The notes under the pieces: model-generated
The model's input: only the letters and a program-made list of their open reading frames with translations
Database searches by the model: none
What the model was told of the DNA's origin: nothing
Assembly (NCBI GenBank): GCA_947454215.1
Contig: CANGJN010000014.1
Location: forward strand, 1 to 8,964
Direction: 5' to 3'
Source of the DNA: Neisseriaceae bacterium
Lineage (GTDB): Bacteria > Pseudomonadota > Gammaproteobacteria > Burkholderiales > UBA11063
DNA length: 8,964 nt
Part shown: positions 1 to 6,023 of the stretch, piece after piece
How the letters are laid out: every line of letters begins with the position of its first letter
Position numbering within the stretch: the stretch's first letter is position 1
Program-made: the position numbers and the translations under genes

Positions 1-41
1 TAGGTTATTTAAGTGAGATATTCGGTTATAGTAAGTCTTAA

Positions 42-258
42 ATAAATAATAAAATCCGTATATGCCAAGCCACATTAATAACCTCTAGAGATTTTACTGG
101 TAAAATATTATCAGTAATTACTTGTAGCATATCTGATTATAAGTTATGGAAATAATCCAAAAAAAACAAGAATAAAAAAAGAGGTAACAATTCTTGCAGA
201 TGCCGTATATAAAGTTATAGAAACTAGAACTACCTTATTAACAGTAGTTTACAATTAA
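42..258 (+). pseudogene. Decayed IS5-type transposase fragment (DDE_Tnp_4-like)
   Basis: No intact reading frame exists here, but two frames together give stretches typical of IS5-group DDE transposases. Positions 72-152 read ATLITSRDFTGKILSVI followed by a segment ending SDYKLWK. This fits the family pattern of a Thr/Lys-Gln-hydrophobic strand, then TGKIL, then a His/Ser-Asp-(Phe/Tyr)-Lys-Leu-(Phe/Trp)-Lys block. After a stop at 153-155 and a frame change, positions 181-216 read EVTILADAVYKV, matching the family's second catalytic Asp segment (usually ILADxGYxGI). Upstream of about 60 the match fades, with a stop at 39-41. The first catalytic Asp and final Glu regions are not seen, and the relic runs toward or past the window start. 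It abuts the 3' end of dnaG, which reads in the opposite direction. The assignment rests on remembered family patterns only. Confidence 0.5.
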
Positions 259-261
259 TAG

Positions 262-1956
262 TTATAATTTTATTTTAGGAATTTTTATTGCTTTTCTTTT
301 TTTTCTTTGAAGTATAAAATCCAAATTATCAATAAAGTCTGTTTGACTTAATTTAATATAACTATTATTATTAATAATCTTATTGAGATCGATCATAGTT
401 AATTTATATTTTTTGTTAAAAGAGATTAAATCAAATTTATGGTTTAAATTAATAAAATCCAATATTTTAATTAAGTCTTTAATTTCAGTGCTAAAACCTT
501 CAATAATACTGGGTAATTTATAGTTTTTTACCCAATCAGGATTATATAAACTATTATGAATTAGTAATTCGATGATATTTAAGGTTGGAATTAACTCACT
601 AGTATTAATTATTGTATTTGGTCTAATAAAGTTATTATAGAACACATACTTAGATTTATTGTTTAAAATGCTTTCCAATTCTCTTGGATCTAGATTAACT
701 ATTTGAGATAGTTCTTTTTTAAGCATTACAACTAAAGCTGGTGCTTGTGTAATTTTTAGAATAAATGGTTTAACTAAACTTATAAACTTTGCTTTACCTT
801 CACTATTTTTAATATTAATTATATCTTTTGATAACTCATTTAAAAGAACTTTACTCATTGATAACGATTTAGTTTCTTTATATAGGTTAAACCCATCAAT
901 ACCAACTTTTCTACTATAACTATCTGGATCTTCATTTTCTGGAAGAAATATAAAATTTACTGATTTTGAGTCAGTAATGCACATCAATGATCTATCAAGA
1001 GCTCTCCAAGAAGCATTTTTACCTGCTTTATCTCCATCAAAACAAAAATAAATAGTATCACATATCCGAAATAAAAGTTTAATTTGTTCTTCTGCTATTG
1101 CCGTGCCCATAGTAGCAACAACATTTGTAATTCCTACTTGGAATAAAGAGATTACATCTAAATAACCTTCGACAACAAATACACTATTATTAGCACGAAT
1201 AGATTTTTGTGCTAAGAAAAGCCCATAAAGTTCATTTGACTTATTGAATATTTGAGTTTCTGGAGAATTTAAATATTTGGGTTCACCATTACCAATAACT
1301 CTTCCACCAAATGCAATAATATCACCTTTAATATTTTTTATAGGAAAAATTATTCTATCTCTAAAAATATCAATTCGTTGGGAGTTTTCTCTAACTAAAA
1401 CTAAGCCTGAATTCTCTAATATTTTATTGGTTGCATAATCAGGAAATAAATCAATTAAATAATTATGACTATTGGGTGCATAGCCTAGATTAAATTGATT
1501 AATAGTACTGTCTAAAATTCCACGATCATGGAGATATTTTTTTGCATGAATCACCGTTGTTAGTTTTTGTTGGTAGTAAGACGCAACCTTTTCAAGTGTT
1601 TGCGATAAAGAAAGTTTGTATTGTTTTTTTTGTTTTTCCTCTTGGATAGATAGTGGTTGATGGTTGTCATTTAAAGTAATTCCAGCAATTAATGCTAGTG
1701 ATTTGACAGCTTCTATAAATTCAATACATTCATGCTTCATTAAAAAAGTAATTACATCACCAGACTCACCACAGCCAAAACAATGATAAAATTGCTTATC
1801 AGAATTAATAGAAAATGAAGGAGTTTTTTCTTCATGAAAAGGGCAACAGGCAAAGTAGTTAGATCCTGACTTTCTGAGCTTTATATTTTTACCAATAATA
1901 GAAACAATGTCAACCTTAGATACAATTTCTTCTATGATTGATGGTTCAACATTCAA
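262..1956 (-). CDS. dnaG: DNA primase DnaG
   Basis: This is the replicative primase. It makes the short RNA primers for lagging-strand synthesis at the fork, together with the DnaB helicase. At 564 residues it is near the usual length (about 580 in E. coli). The N-terminal CHC2 zinc-binding domain shows C38-x2-H41 and C59-x2-C62. The catalytic core carries the basic signature around FGGRVIGNGEPKYLNSPET (216-234). The TOPRIM metal-binding motifs follow: EGYLD (263-267), DGD (307-309) and DPD (343-345). Residues from about 440 are divergent and Ile/Asn/Lys-rich, as expected of the C-terminal helicase-binding domain. The start is TTG: AGAGGTG (1961-1967) lies 4 nt upstream, and the next in-frame ATG (Met73) would remove the zinc domain. 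The TTG overlaps the nusB stop as TTGA, which suggests translational coupling. dnaG is last in a four-gene minus-strand cluster. No convincing terminator follows, and transposase debris lies where rpoD often sits. Confidence 0.97.
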   Translation of the reverse strand: MNVEPSIIEEIVSKVDIVSIIGKNIKLRKSGSNYFACCPFHEEKTPSFSINSDKQFYHCFGCGESGDVITFLMKHECIEFIEAVKSLALIAGITLNDNHQPLSIQEEKQKKQYKLSLSQTLEKVASYYQQKLTTVIHAKKYLHDRGILDSTINQFNLGYAPNSHNYLIDLFPDYATNKILENSGLVLVRENSQRIDIFRDRIIFPIKNIKGDIIAFGGRVIGNGEPKYLNSPETQIFNKSNELYGLFLAQKSIRANNSVFVVEGYLDVISLFQVGITNVVATMGTAIAEEQIKLLFRICDTIYFCFDGDKAGKNASWRALDRSLMCITDSKSVNFIFLPENEDPDSYSRKVGIDGFNLYKETKSLSMSKVLLNELSKDIINIKNSEGKAKFISLVKPFILKITQAPALVVMLKKELSQIVNLDPRELESILNNKSKYVFYNNFIRPNTIINTSELIPTLNIIELLIHNSLYNPDWVKNYKLPSIIEGFSTEIKDLIKILDFINLNHKFDLISFNKKYKLTMIDLNKIINNNSYIKLSQTDFIDNLDFILQRKKRKAIKIPKIKL

Positions 1957-2378
1957 TTTACACCTCTAATTTTTTTAGATAATTTATCGACCAAGGTATT
2001 TATAAACTTATAAGACTTATCTGTTGCAAATACTTTGGATAAATTTATTGCTTCATTTATAATTATCGCAGAATCGATGTTTGGTGTTTCAATTAATTCA
2101 ACAGCAGCAATAACCAGTATGATTTTTTCAATAGTATTAATTGTAGAAATATCTCTATCAGAAAAATCTTTATATTGACTTAACATTAAATCAAATTGCT
2201 TGATGGAATGTTCTAATAAGAATTGTAAGAATTTTAAGTCTGATTTTTTATATTGGTCAGGAATAAAGTAATCAATGTATAACTCAACTTCTGAAATTGA
2301 TGTTGGATTGATTATGTAACAATAAATCCCTCGTAATGCTAATTGTCTTGAATTGCCTCTAGGTGTTAACTTTAACAT
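1953..2378 (-). CDS. nusB: Transcription antitermination factor NusB
   Basis: NusB is a small all-helical protein. With NusE (ribosomal protein S10) it binds boxA RNA and helps RNA polymerase read through ribosomal RNA operons. The 141 residues match the family's usual length (about 140-150). The N-terminal helix has the typical Arg-Ser/Ala-Arg-x-x-Ala-Leu-x-Gly-(Ile/Leu)-Tyr pattern (SRQLALRGIY, 10-19). The C-terminal half has the hallmark block: Val-Glu-Leu (93-95), Pro99, IINEAINLSKVF (106-117) and YKFINTLVDKL (123-133). The ATG start leaves the usual short basic lead; the ribosome-binding site before it is weak. The gene begins 22 bp after the transporter gene and its TGA stop overlaps the dnaG start by 4 bp, so nusB and dnaG are probably translated from one message. 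The direct nusB-dnaG link is not a common arrangement that I know of. Confidence 0.95.
   Translation of the reverse strand: MLKLTPRGNSRQLALRGIYCYIINPTSISEVELYIDYFIPDQYKKSDLKFLQFLLEHSIKQFDLMLSQYKDFSDRDISTINTIEKIILVIAAVELIETPNIDSAIIINEAINLSKVFATDKSYKFINTLVDKLSKKIRGVN
1961..1967 (-). promoter_or_regulatory. Ribosome-binding site deciding the TTG start of dnaG
   Basis: Read on the minus strand this is AGAGGTG, a good match to the anti-Shine-Dalgarno complement. It ends 4 nt before TTG at 1956-1954, so the GAGG core is 6 nt from the start. It lies inside the end of the nusB coding sequence. With the absence of any ATG near the conserved N-terminus, it supports TTG as the true start. Confidence 0.7.
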
Positions 2379-2400
2379 GATAAGTCTAATTTTAAATTAC

Positions 2401-3702
2401 TTATTGCTGAGCAATAAGGTGCTCAATTTTTTTATTGGTAAAAATATGACCAATCAATAAAATAAAACAAGAGATTATAACTATTTTGAATAAAAATACA
2501 GGATTAACAGTTTCTGTTAATGCTCCAAATTCTCCACCTAAATAAGCACCAACACCCCAAGAAATAGATATATTTAATGAAACAAGAGTTGATGACCAAC
2601 CCTTAGATGCAAAAGTTGTTGCGGCTGAAAGTAAAACCGGGATGGTTAATAACTCACTAATCGCAAAAAATAAATAAAATAAAATTAAATATATTGGACT
2701 ACCTACATAATTATGATTAATACTAATTTGATTTATTAAAGGTAAAATGAAAATACAGGCTATAGCTAAAAAAAGATATGCACATCCTAATTTATGACTC
2801 AGGGTAAAATTTATTTTTAAATTATTATGTATAAATTTATAAAAAAAGGCCATTATAGGAGAAAATATAATTATAAAAATTCCATACATACCGTAAAACC
2901 ATGTTGTTGGAATATTAAATCCCATTAATGTTTTAGAGATATTTTTATCTGCATATAATGTTAATAACCCATATGGCAATGCATAAATTATGTTCCATAA
3001 GATATTTGAAAAACATAAGGCAATAAATACCCAAAATTTTTTAAATTCTATTTTAGATAAATTCTTATTCTTATTGACTTTAGTTGTGTTTTTTAAGTTC
3101 CCAATGTTTTTTAAACTCTTATTTCGACATAATAAAAAATTAATTATTGCAATTATTAAACCAAAGGCTGCTACAAAAAATGCCATTGAGTATCCATATT
3201 TAGGATAAATCGCCCCACTAATAAAAGTACCTAATATGGCTCCAACATTTATTGACATATAAAAAAATGCAAAAGCTCTTTCTTTATTTATTTTATCTTC
3301 TTTAGTATAAAATTCTCCAACCATAGATGTAATAGTAGGCTTTAATAACCCCGAACCAATAATTAGAAGAATGAGTCCTAGGAAAAAAGAAAATGTAGAA
3401 TGGAAAGCTAAAGAAATATGACCAAACATCATTATGATAGCACCAAGAAGAAGTGCAACTTTATTACCAAGAATTTTGTCAGCTATAACTCCTCCCAATA
3501 ATGGAGACATATATACTAGAGATCCATAAATACCTGTAAGTCTTAATGCATCAGCTTGTCCCCATCCTAAACCACCATTTAATATTTTTGCATTTGCATA
3601 TAAAACTAAAATGGATTGCATAGTATAGAAACTGAATCTCTCCCACATTTCTATACTGGATAATGCAATTATCCCATTTGGATATTTATCTTGTGTTATC
3701 AT
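2401..3702 (-). CDS. POT/PTR2-family proton-dependent oligopeptide transporter, short form
   Basis: An inner-membrane proton-coupled symporter that probably imports di- and tripeptides. The POT signature ExxERFxFY is present at 18-26 (E18, E21, R22, F23, Y26). PTR2 signature 1 appears as GGVIADKILG (70-79). Signature 2 appears as FFYMSINVGAILG (146-158). A transport-critical Lys fits K121 in GLLKPTITSMVGEFY. The late substrate-site Glu fits E350 in ISELLTIP. About twelve membrane helices can be seen. At 433 residues it is shorter than most bacterial POTs (about 460-500). A basic linker of only about 30 residues (191-220) joins TM6 to TM7, so the extra helix pair HA-HB appears to be missing. 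The TM7 region around 236-251 also lacks the usual Glu/Gln. The gene is 15 bp after msrA and 22 bp before nusB, on the same strand. The ATG start has only a weak upstream GGT. The exact substrate cannot be read from sequence. Confidence 0.9.
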   Translation of the reverse strand: MITQDKYPNGIIALSSIEMWERFSFYTMQSILVLYANAKILNGGLGWGQADALRLTGIYGSLVYMSPLLGGVIADKILGNKVALLLGAIIMMFGHISLAFHSTFSFFLGLILLIIGSGLLKPTITSMVGEFYTKEDKINKERAFAFFYMSINVGAILGTFISGAIYPKYGYSMAFFVAAFGLIIAIINFLLCRNKSLKNIGNLKNTTKVNKNKNLSKIEFKKFWVFIALCFSNILWNIIYALPYGLLTLYADKNISKTLMGFNIPTTWFYGMYGIFIIIFSPIMAFFYKFIHNNLKINFTLSHKLGCAYLFLAIACIFILPLINQISINHNYVGSPIYLILFYLFFAISELLTIPVLLSAATTFASKGWSSTLVSLNISISWGVGAYLGGEFGALTETVNPVFLFKIVIISCFILLIGHIFTNKKIEHLIAQQ

Positions 3703-3717
3703 ATAAAACCAATCATG

Positions 3718-4209
3718 TTAAAAAATTTTTTTTCTAGAGTGACAATAAGGCGTTTGGTTGTTTTTTGAATAATACTCTTGATGGTAATCTTCAGCACACC
3801 AAAATTCAATAAACTGTTTAACTTGAGTTGATACATTATAATGCATTGCCGATAATAAGTTTATCGTGTCAATGGCATTTTTTCTTTGTTCTTCATTAGT
3901 GTAAAATATTGCACTTAAATATTGACTTCCTATATCAGGTCCCTGACCATCAGTTTGACAGAAATCATGAATTTCAAAGAAAAATTTTAATAACTCTTGT
4001 GTAGATAATTTAGTTACATCATAGATTACCTTTACAACTTCTAAATGACCAGTATCTCCAGTACAAACTTCTTTATATTTAGGGTTCTTTGTATCTCCAC
4101 CGCAATATCCAACTTTAGTTTCAATAACTCCATTTAATTTTCTTAAATAATATTCTACACCCCAAAAACATCCGGCAGCTAAAAATATTTCTTGTTGTTT
4201 CTTATCCAT
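3718..4209 (-). CDS. msrA: Peptide-methionine (S)-S-oxide reductase MsrA
   Basis: Reduces the S epimer of methionine sulfoxide, free or in proteins, back to methionine in the cytoplasm with thioredoxin as reductant. It repairs oxidative damage. At 163 residues it is a complete single-domain MsrA. The catalytic motif GCFWG lies at 13-17, with C14 as nucleophile. It is followed by GYCGG (34-38), TGDTGHLEVVKVIYD (50-64), a HD..Q...QGPDIGSQY block (81-97) and AEDYHQEYY (139-147), all expected for the family. Other cysteines (C36, C49, C84, C138, C156) are candidates for resolving roles; C156 in the tail is the most likely by analogy. The ATG start is preceded by AAGG at a good distance. No MsrB domain is fused. 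The gene is first in the msrA-transporter-nusB-dnaG cluster, so its upstream region should carry the main promoter. Confidence 0.96.
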   Translation of the reverse strand: MDKKQQEIFLAAGCFWGVEYYLRKLNGVIETKVGYCGGDTKNPKYKEVCTGDTGHLEVVKVIYDVTKLSTQELLKFFFEIHDFCQTDGQGPDIGSQYLSAIFYTNEEQRKNAIDTINLLSAMHYNVSTQVKQFIEFWCAEDYHQEYYSKNNQTPYCHSRKKIF

Positions 4210-4673
4210 AGATAACCTTATTAAATAAAAAAAGAATTGTAGATTAATATCAAAAGAATAAACTTTAAAATAATTTATTTAAATTTTATTAGTATATATT
4301 TTATTAATTTTGTAAAAGTAAAAAAAATTGAAGTATTCAACATAATATTAAACTTTGAAATATATTAAGTTATTTAACAAATACTTATTACCAAAATTAA
4401 TACCTGAAATTTTTATTATCATTAATGAAATCTTTTAAGACATATGAAACATAACTAAGAACCTAGTTTTAATAGAATGGCTTTATATTTCATTTGAAAG
4501 TTTGATTAATAAATTTTCATACCCACATTTTAATAAATTATTTTATATATTAAATCTTAATATAATTATATCAAAAATAAAAACTCGTTTAGATAAAAAA
4601 ATTTTAGGTACTAATTTTAAAATTATGAGAAAATGTGATTATGCTATTTTCCAATTTTAATTTCCCCAATATA
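4210..4673. other. A+T-rich intergenic region upstream of msrA; no recognisable gene
   Basis: This 464-bp stretch separates msrA from the IS630 relic. It should hold the promoter of the msrA cluster. On the minus strand a TTTACA at about 4309-4314, followed 16-17 nt later by TACTAA/ACTAAT, and a TTGATA closer to the gene are possible -35/-10 parts. None is good enough to call. A plus-strand frame without start codon is open for about 70 codons (4448-4660) but has no recognisable similarity, and such runs are expected by chance at this base composition. I see no RNA gene, repeat array or terminator. Confidence 0.5.
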
Positions 4674-4698
4674 AAGTTACTTTTTACACCATTTATTT
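4674..4698 (+). repeat. Left terminal inverted repeat of the IS630 relic
   Basis: Begins AAGTTACTTTTTACACC and continues into an ATTTATTT run. It pairs with the reverse complement of 5701-5725 over about 25 positions, with a small indel after the T run and a few mismatches. It lies just after the transposase stop (4707-4709) and marks the 3' end of the element relative to its gene. Confidence 0.75.
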
Positions 4699-4706
4699 AA
4701 AATATA

Positions 4707-5656
4707 TCATAAGTTAATTTTCACATTTTCTGTAATAATGTAATTACATGCACAAATACTTGCAACTTGGTCATTTATTATTTCTTTCATGTATTGGAAG
4801 AGTCGTAATGTTGGATTTAACTCTGGTGAATATGGCGGTAATTTAACAATAGAGATATTTTCTAGAATTTCTAATGTTTTTGAATTATGCCAAGATGTCC
4901 CATCAGCAATTAATAGTATTTGCGATTATTATCTAAAGACAACTCTTTTAAGAATGAACTCATACAATCAGAAACTATATTTGGCACAATCAAATTAAAG
5001 TTGTATCCATCAATACTCACAACCAAATAATCATAGAAGTTTTCATAACCAATAGATACTTGACTGTAGTTCTTGTTTCACAAGTAAATCGCAGCCATAA
5101 CCAGTATTTGAATGAGTTCCAAATCTTTATTCATCCATAAATAAAACTAAATCGTAATCCTTATTATTAATATTCTCATCGATTTATTGTTTAAATTCTT
5201 CTTATTTTTTGGATCTTGTTTATAATGTTTTAGTCTAGGGATAATATAACTTAATTAAAGATTCTTTTTCAAATAACGTTGAAGTGAACTTTTGCTAATA
5301 TCAAGATTCAACTTTTGTTTTAATTCTATTATTAATTCTCTAAGAGTTAAATTAGGATTTTCTTTTAAAGTATCGCTTATAAACTCTTTATGAGTTGTAT
5401 TATTTAAAATTGATTTTCTACCTCTACCTGGGAGAACTTTAGTTATATCAATATTCTGATTTATTTTTTTTCCCCAGTTTTTTAATGTAGTTCTACTTAC
5501 ATTAAATGATTTACTAGTTTTATGTATCCCTGTATTAAAAGCTGAAACCACTAATTTATATTTTATTAAACCTTTTGAATTATAACTCTTTTTACGTAAA
5601 TGCTTTAGAGATTTATCTTTAGTATCACTTGTTATAATTGAACTTTTTAAAGACAT
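4707..5656 (-). pseudogene. IS630-family transposase, full length but broken
   Basis: The 950-bp reading path has the usual length of an IS630 transposase (about 316 codons). The first 133 codons are open (see the separate entry). A TAA at 5255-5257 then interrupts, but the same frame continues with LSYIIPRLKHYKQDP. A frameshift near 5180-5190 leads into IDENINNKDYDLVLFMDE, holding the first catalytic Asp. This is followed by a TAA at 5127-5129 and RFGTHSNTGYG. A second frameshift near 5050-5065 gives IGYENFYDYLVVSIDGYNF and a block ending CMSSFLKELS. A third near 4915-4925 gives LLIADGTSWHNSK (second Asp) and KLPPYSPELNP. The third catalytic residue, normally Glu in NPxE, is Leu (NPTL; codon 4806-4808). 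Three frameshifts, two nonsense codons and a lost catalytic residue show long decay, not programmed frameshifting. Confidence 0.88.
5255..5656 (-). CDS. N-terminal helix-turn-helix part of the broken IS630 transposase (133 aa)
   Basis: This is the only intact open part of the relic transposase. Two DNA-binding helix-turn-helix units can be seen. The first is at about 31-65 (LVVSAFNTGIHKTSKSFNVS, then TTLKNW). The second is at about 88-131 (ISDTLKENPNLTLRELIIEL through SKSSLQRYLKK). A basic GRGRKS linker (77-82) lies between them. This bipartite N-terminus is how IS630/Tc1-mariner transposases hold their terminal repeats. No catalytic residue is included. The ATG is preceded by a strong Shine-Dalgarno sequence and an extended -10 promoter, so a 133-residue basic protein could still be made. 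It would be a terminal-repeat binder without cutting activity. Whether it is expressed or has any effect is inference; it may simply be a pseudogene remnant. Confidence 0.6.
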   Translation of the reverse strand: MSLKSSIITSDTKDKSLKHLRKKSYNSKGLIKYKLVVSAFNTGIHKTSKSFNVSRTTLKNWGKKINQNIDITKVLPGRGRKSILNNTTHKEFISDTLKENPNLTLRELIIELKQKLNLDISKSSLQRYLKKNL

Positions 5657-5663
5657 AATTTTT

Positions 5664-5673
5664 ATCTCCTCTT
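5664..5673 (-). promoter_or_regulatory. Strong ribosome-binding site of the IS630 transposase
   Basis: On the minus strand this reads AAGAGGAGAT, placed 7 nt before the ATG at 5656-5654. It is the best Shine-Dalgarno match in the window and fixes the start of the transposase fragment. Confidence 0.8.
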
Positions 5674-5683
5674 AAAATGGTAT

Positions 5684-5692
5684 ATTATATCA
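5684..5692 (-). promoter_or_regulatory. Extended -10 promoter element of the IS630 transposase
   Basis: On the minus strand this reads TGATATAAT: a perfect TATAAT with the TGN extension that often makes a -35 box less important. A weak TTACTC-like -35 lies 18 nt upstream, inside the right terminal repeat. The spacing to the ribosome-binding site and ATG is right for a short leader. Confidence 0.55.
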
Positions 5693-5700
5693 TTTTTTTT

Positions 5701-5725
5701 AATAAATGAGTAAAAAAAGTAACTT
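5701..5725 (-). repeat. Right terminal inverted repeat of the IS630 relic
   Basis: On the minus strand it begins AAGTTACTTTTTTTACTC and continues ATTTATT, matching the left repeat apart from two extra T residues and few substitutions. It lies immediately upstream of the transposase promoter, so transposase bound to this end could also repress its own gene, as terminal-repeat binding does in some elements. Confidence 0.75.
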
Positions 5726-6023
5726 CACACATGGTAAAACTAATTAGGTAAATAGTATGATCTCTTTTGATACTTAGATCTTTGAATAGTATAAATTTAC
5801 AATTGAATTATGTGTTGTAATATTTAAACTGGACTTTAGCAATTTTTTAAAAAACTAATGTTAGCCTAAAATATAATGTATAATCAAACCCATAATTTTG
5901 TAGTGATCATTCAAATGATGTTACGTTCAAAGATATTAGTAAAACAAAAAATAATTCTGTCTTGTTTTAAATAGTTTTATAAACAAATATTACACAATGC
6001 CGCTCTAATACATATTTTAATTG
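5726..6023. other. Intergenic region between the IS630 relic and the restriction-modification gene
   Basis: About 300 bp with no recognisable gene in any frame. It contains a 12-bp perfect palindrome of six T then six A (5843-5854), probably a product of base composition. It should contain the 3' end of the restriction-modification transcript, but I see no G+C-rich stem followed by a T run on the minus strand that would make a clear terminator. Confidence 0.5.

Larger units (their letters stand above)
4674..5725 (-). mobile_element. Decayed IS630-family insertion sequence, about 1.05 kb
   Basis: The element is bounded by imperfect terminal inverted repeats: 4674-4698 on the left, and 5701-5725 on the right when read on the minus strand. 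Both begin AAGTTACTTTTT and share ATTTATT further in. One transposase gene on the minus strand fills the interior. The left end is preceded by TA (4672-4673), the dinucleotide that IS630/Tc1-mariner elements target and duplicate. The right flank now reads CA, so the duplication is either mutated or misplaced by 1-2 bp. Length, single gene and TA preference all fit the IS630 family. The transposase is broken several times, so the element cannot move by its own protein. Confidence 0.85.

Noticed and set aside
228..249. AACTAC...GTAGTT inverted repeat just past dnaG, as a terminator
   Set aside because: The stem is only 6 bp with a 10-nt loop, and no T run follows in the direction of dnaG transcription.
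2990..3208. Plus-strand open frame of 72 codons inside the transporter gene
   Set aside because: It lies wholly antisense within a well-supported POT coding sequence and has no recognisable motif or ribosome-binding site.
4448..4660. Plus-strand frame open for about 70 codons without a start codon
   Set aside because: No recognisable similarity, no ATG near its beginning and no ribosome-binding site. In DNA this rich in A+T one such run is expected by chance, though a gene scrap cannot be excluded.
4789..4998. Plus-strand open frame of 69 codons in the IS630 relic
   Set aside because: It is the antisense shadow of the transposase DDE region, whose motifs (ADGTSWHNSK, PPYSPELNP) read on the minus strand.
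5255..5290. Programmed frameshifting to make full-length IS630 transposase
   Set aside because: Only GAAAAAG is present near the end of the open part, not a standard slippery heptamer. The same frame continues past the TAA, and the later frameshifts, second stop codon and lost catalytic residue show decay.
5843..5854. Six T plus six A palindrome after the restriction-modification gene, as a terminator
   Set aside because: It has no G/C in the stem and no loop; it is explained by base composition.
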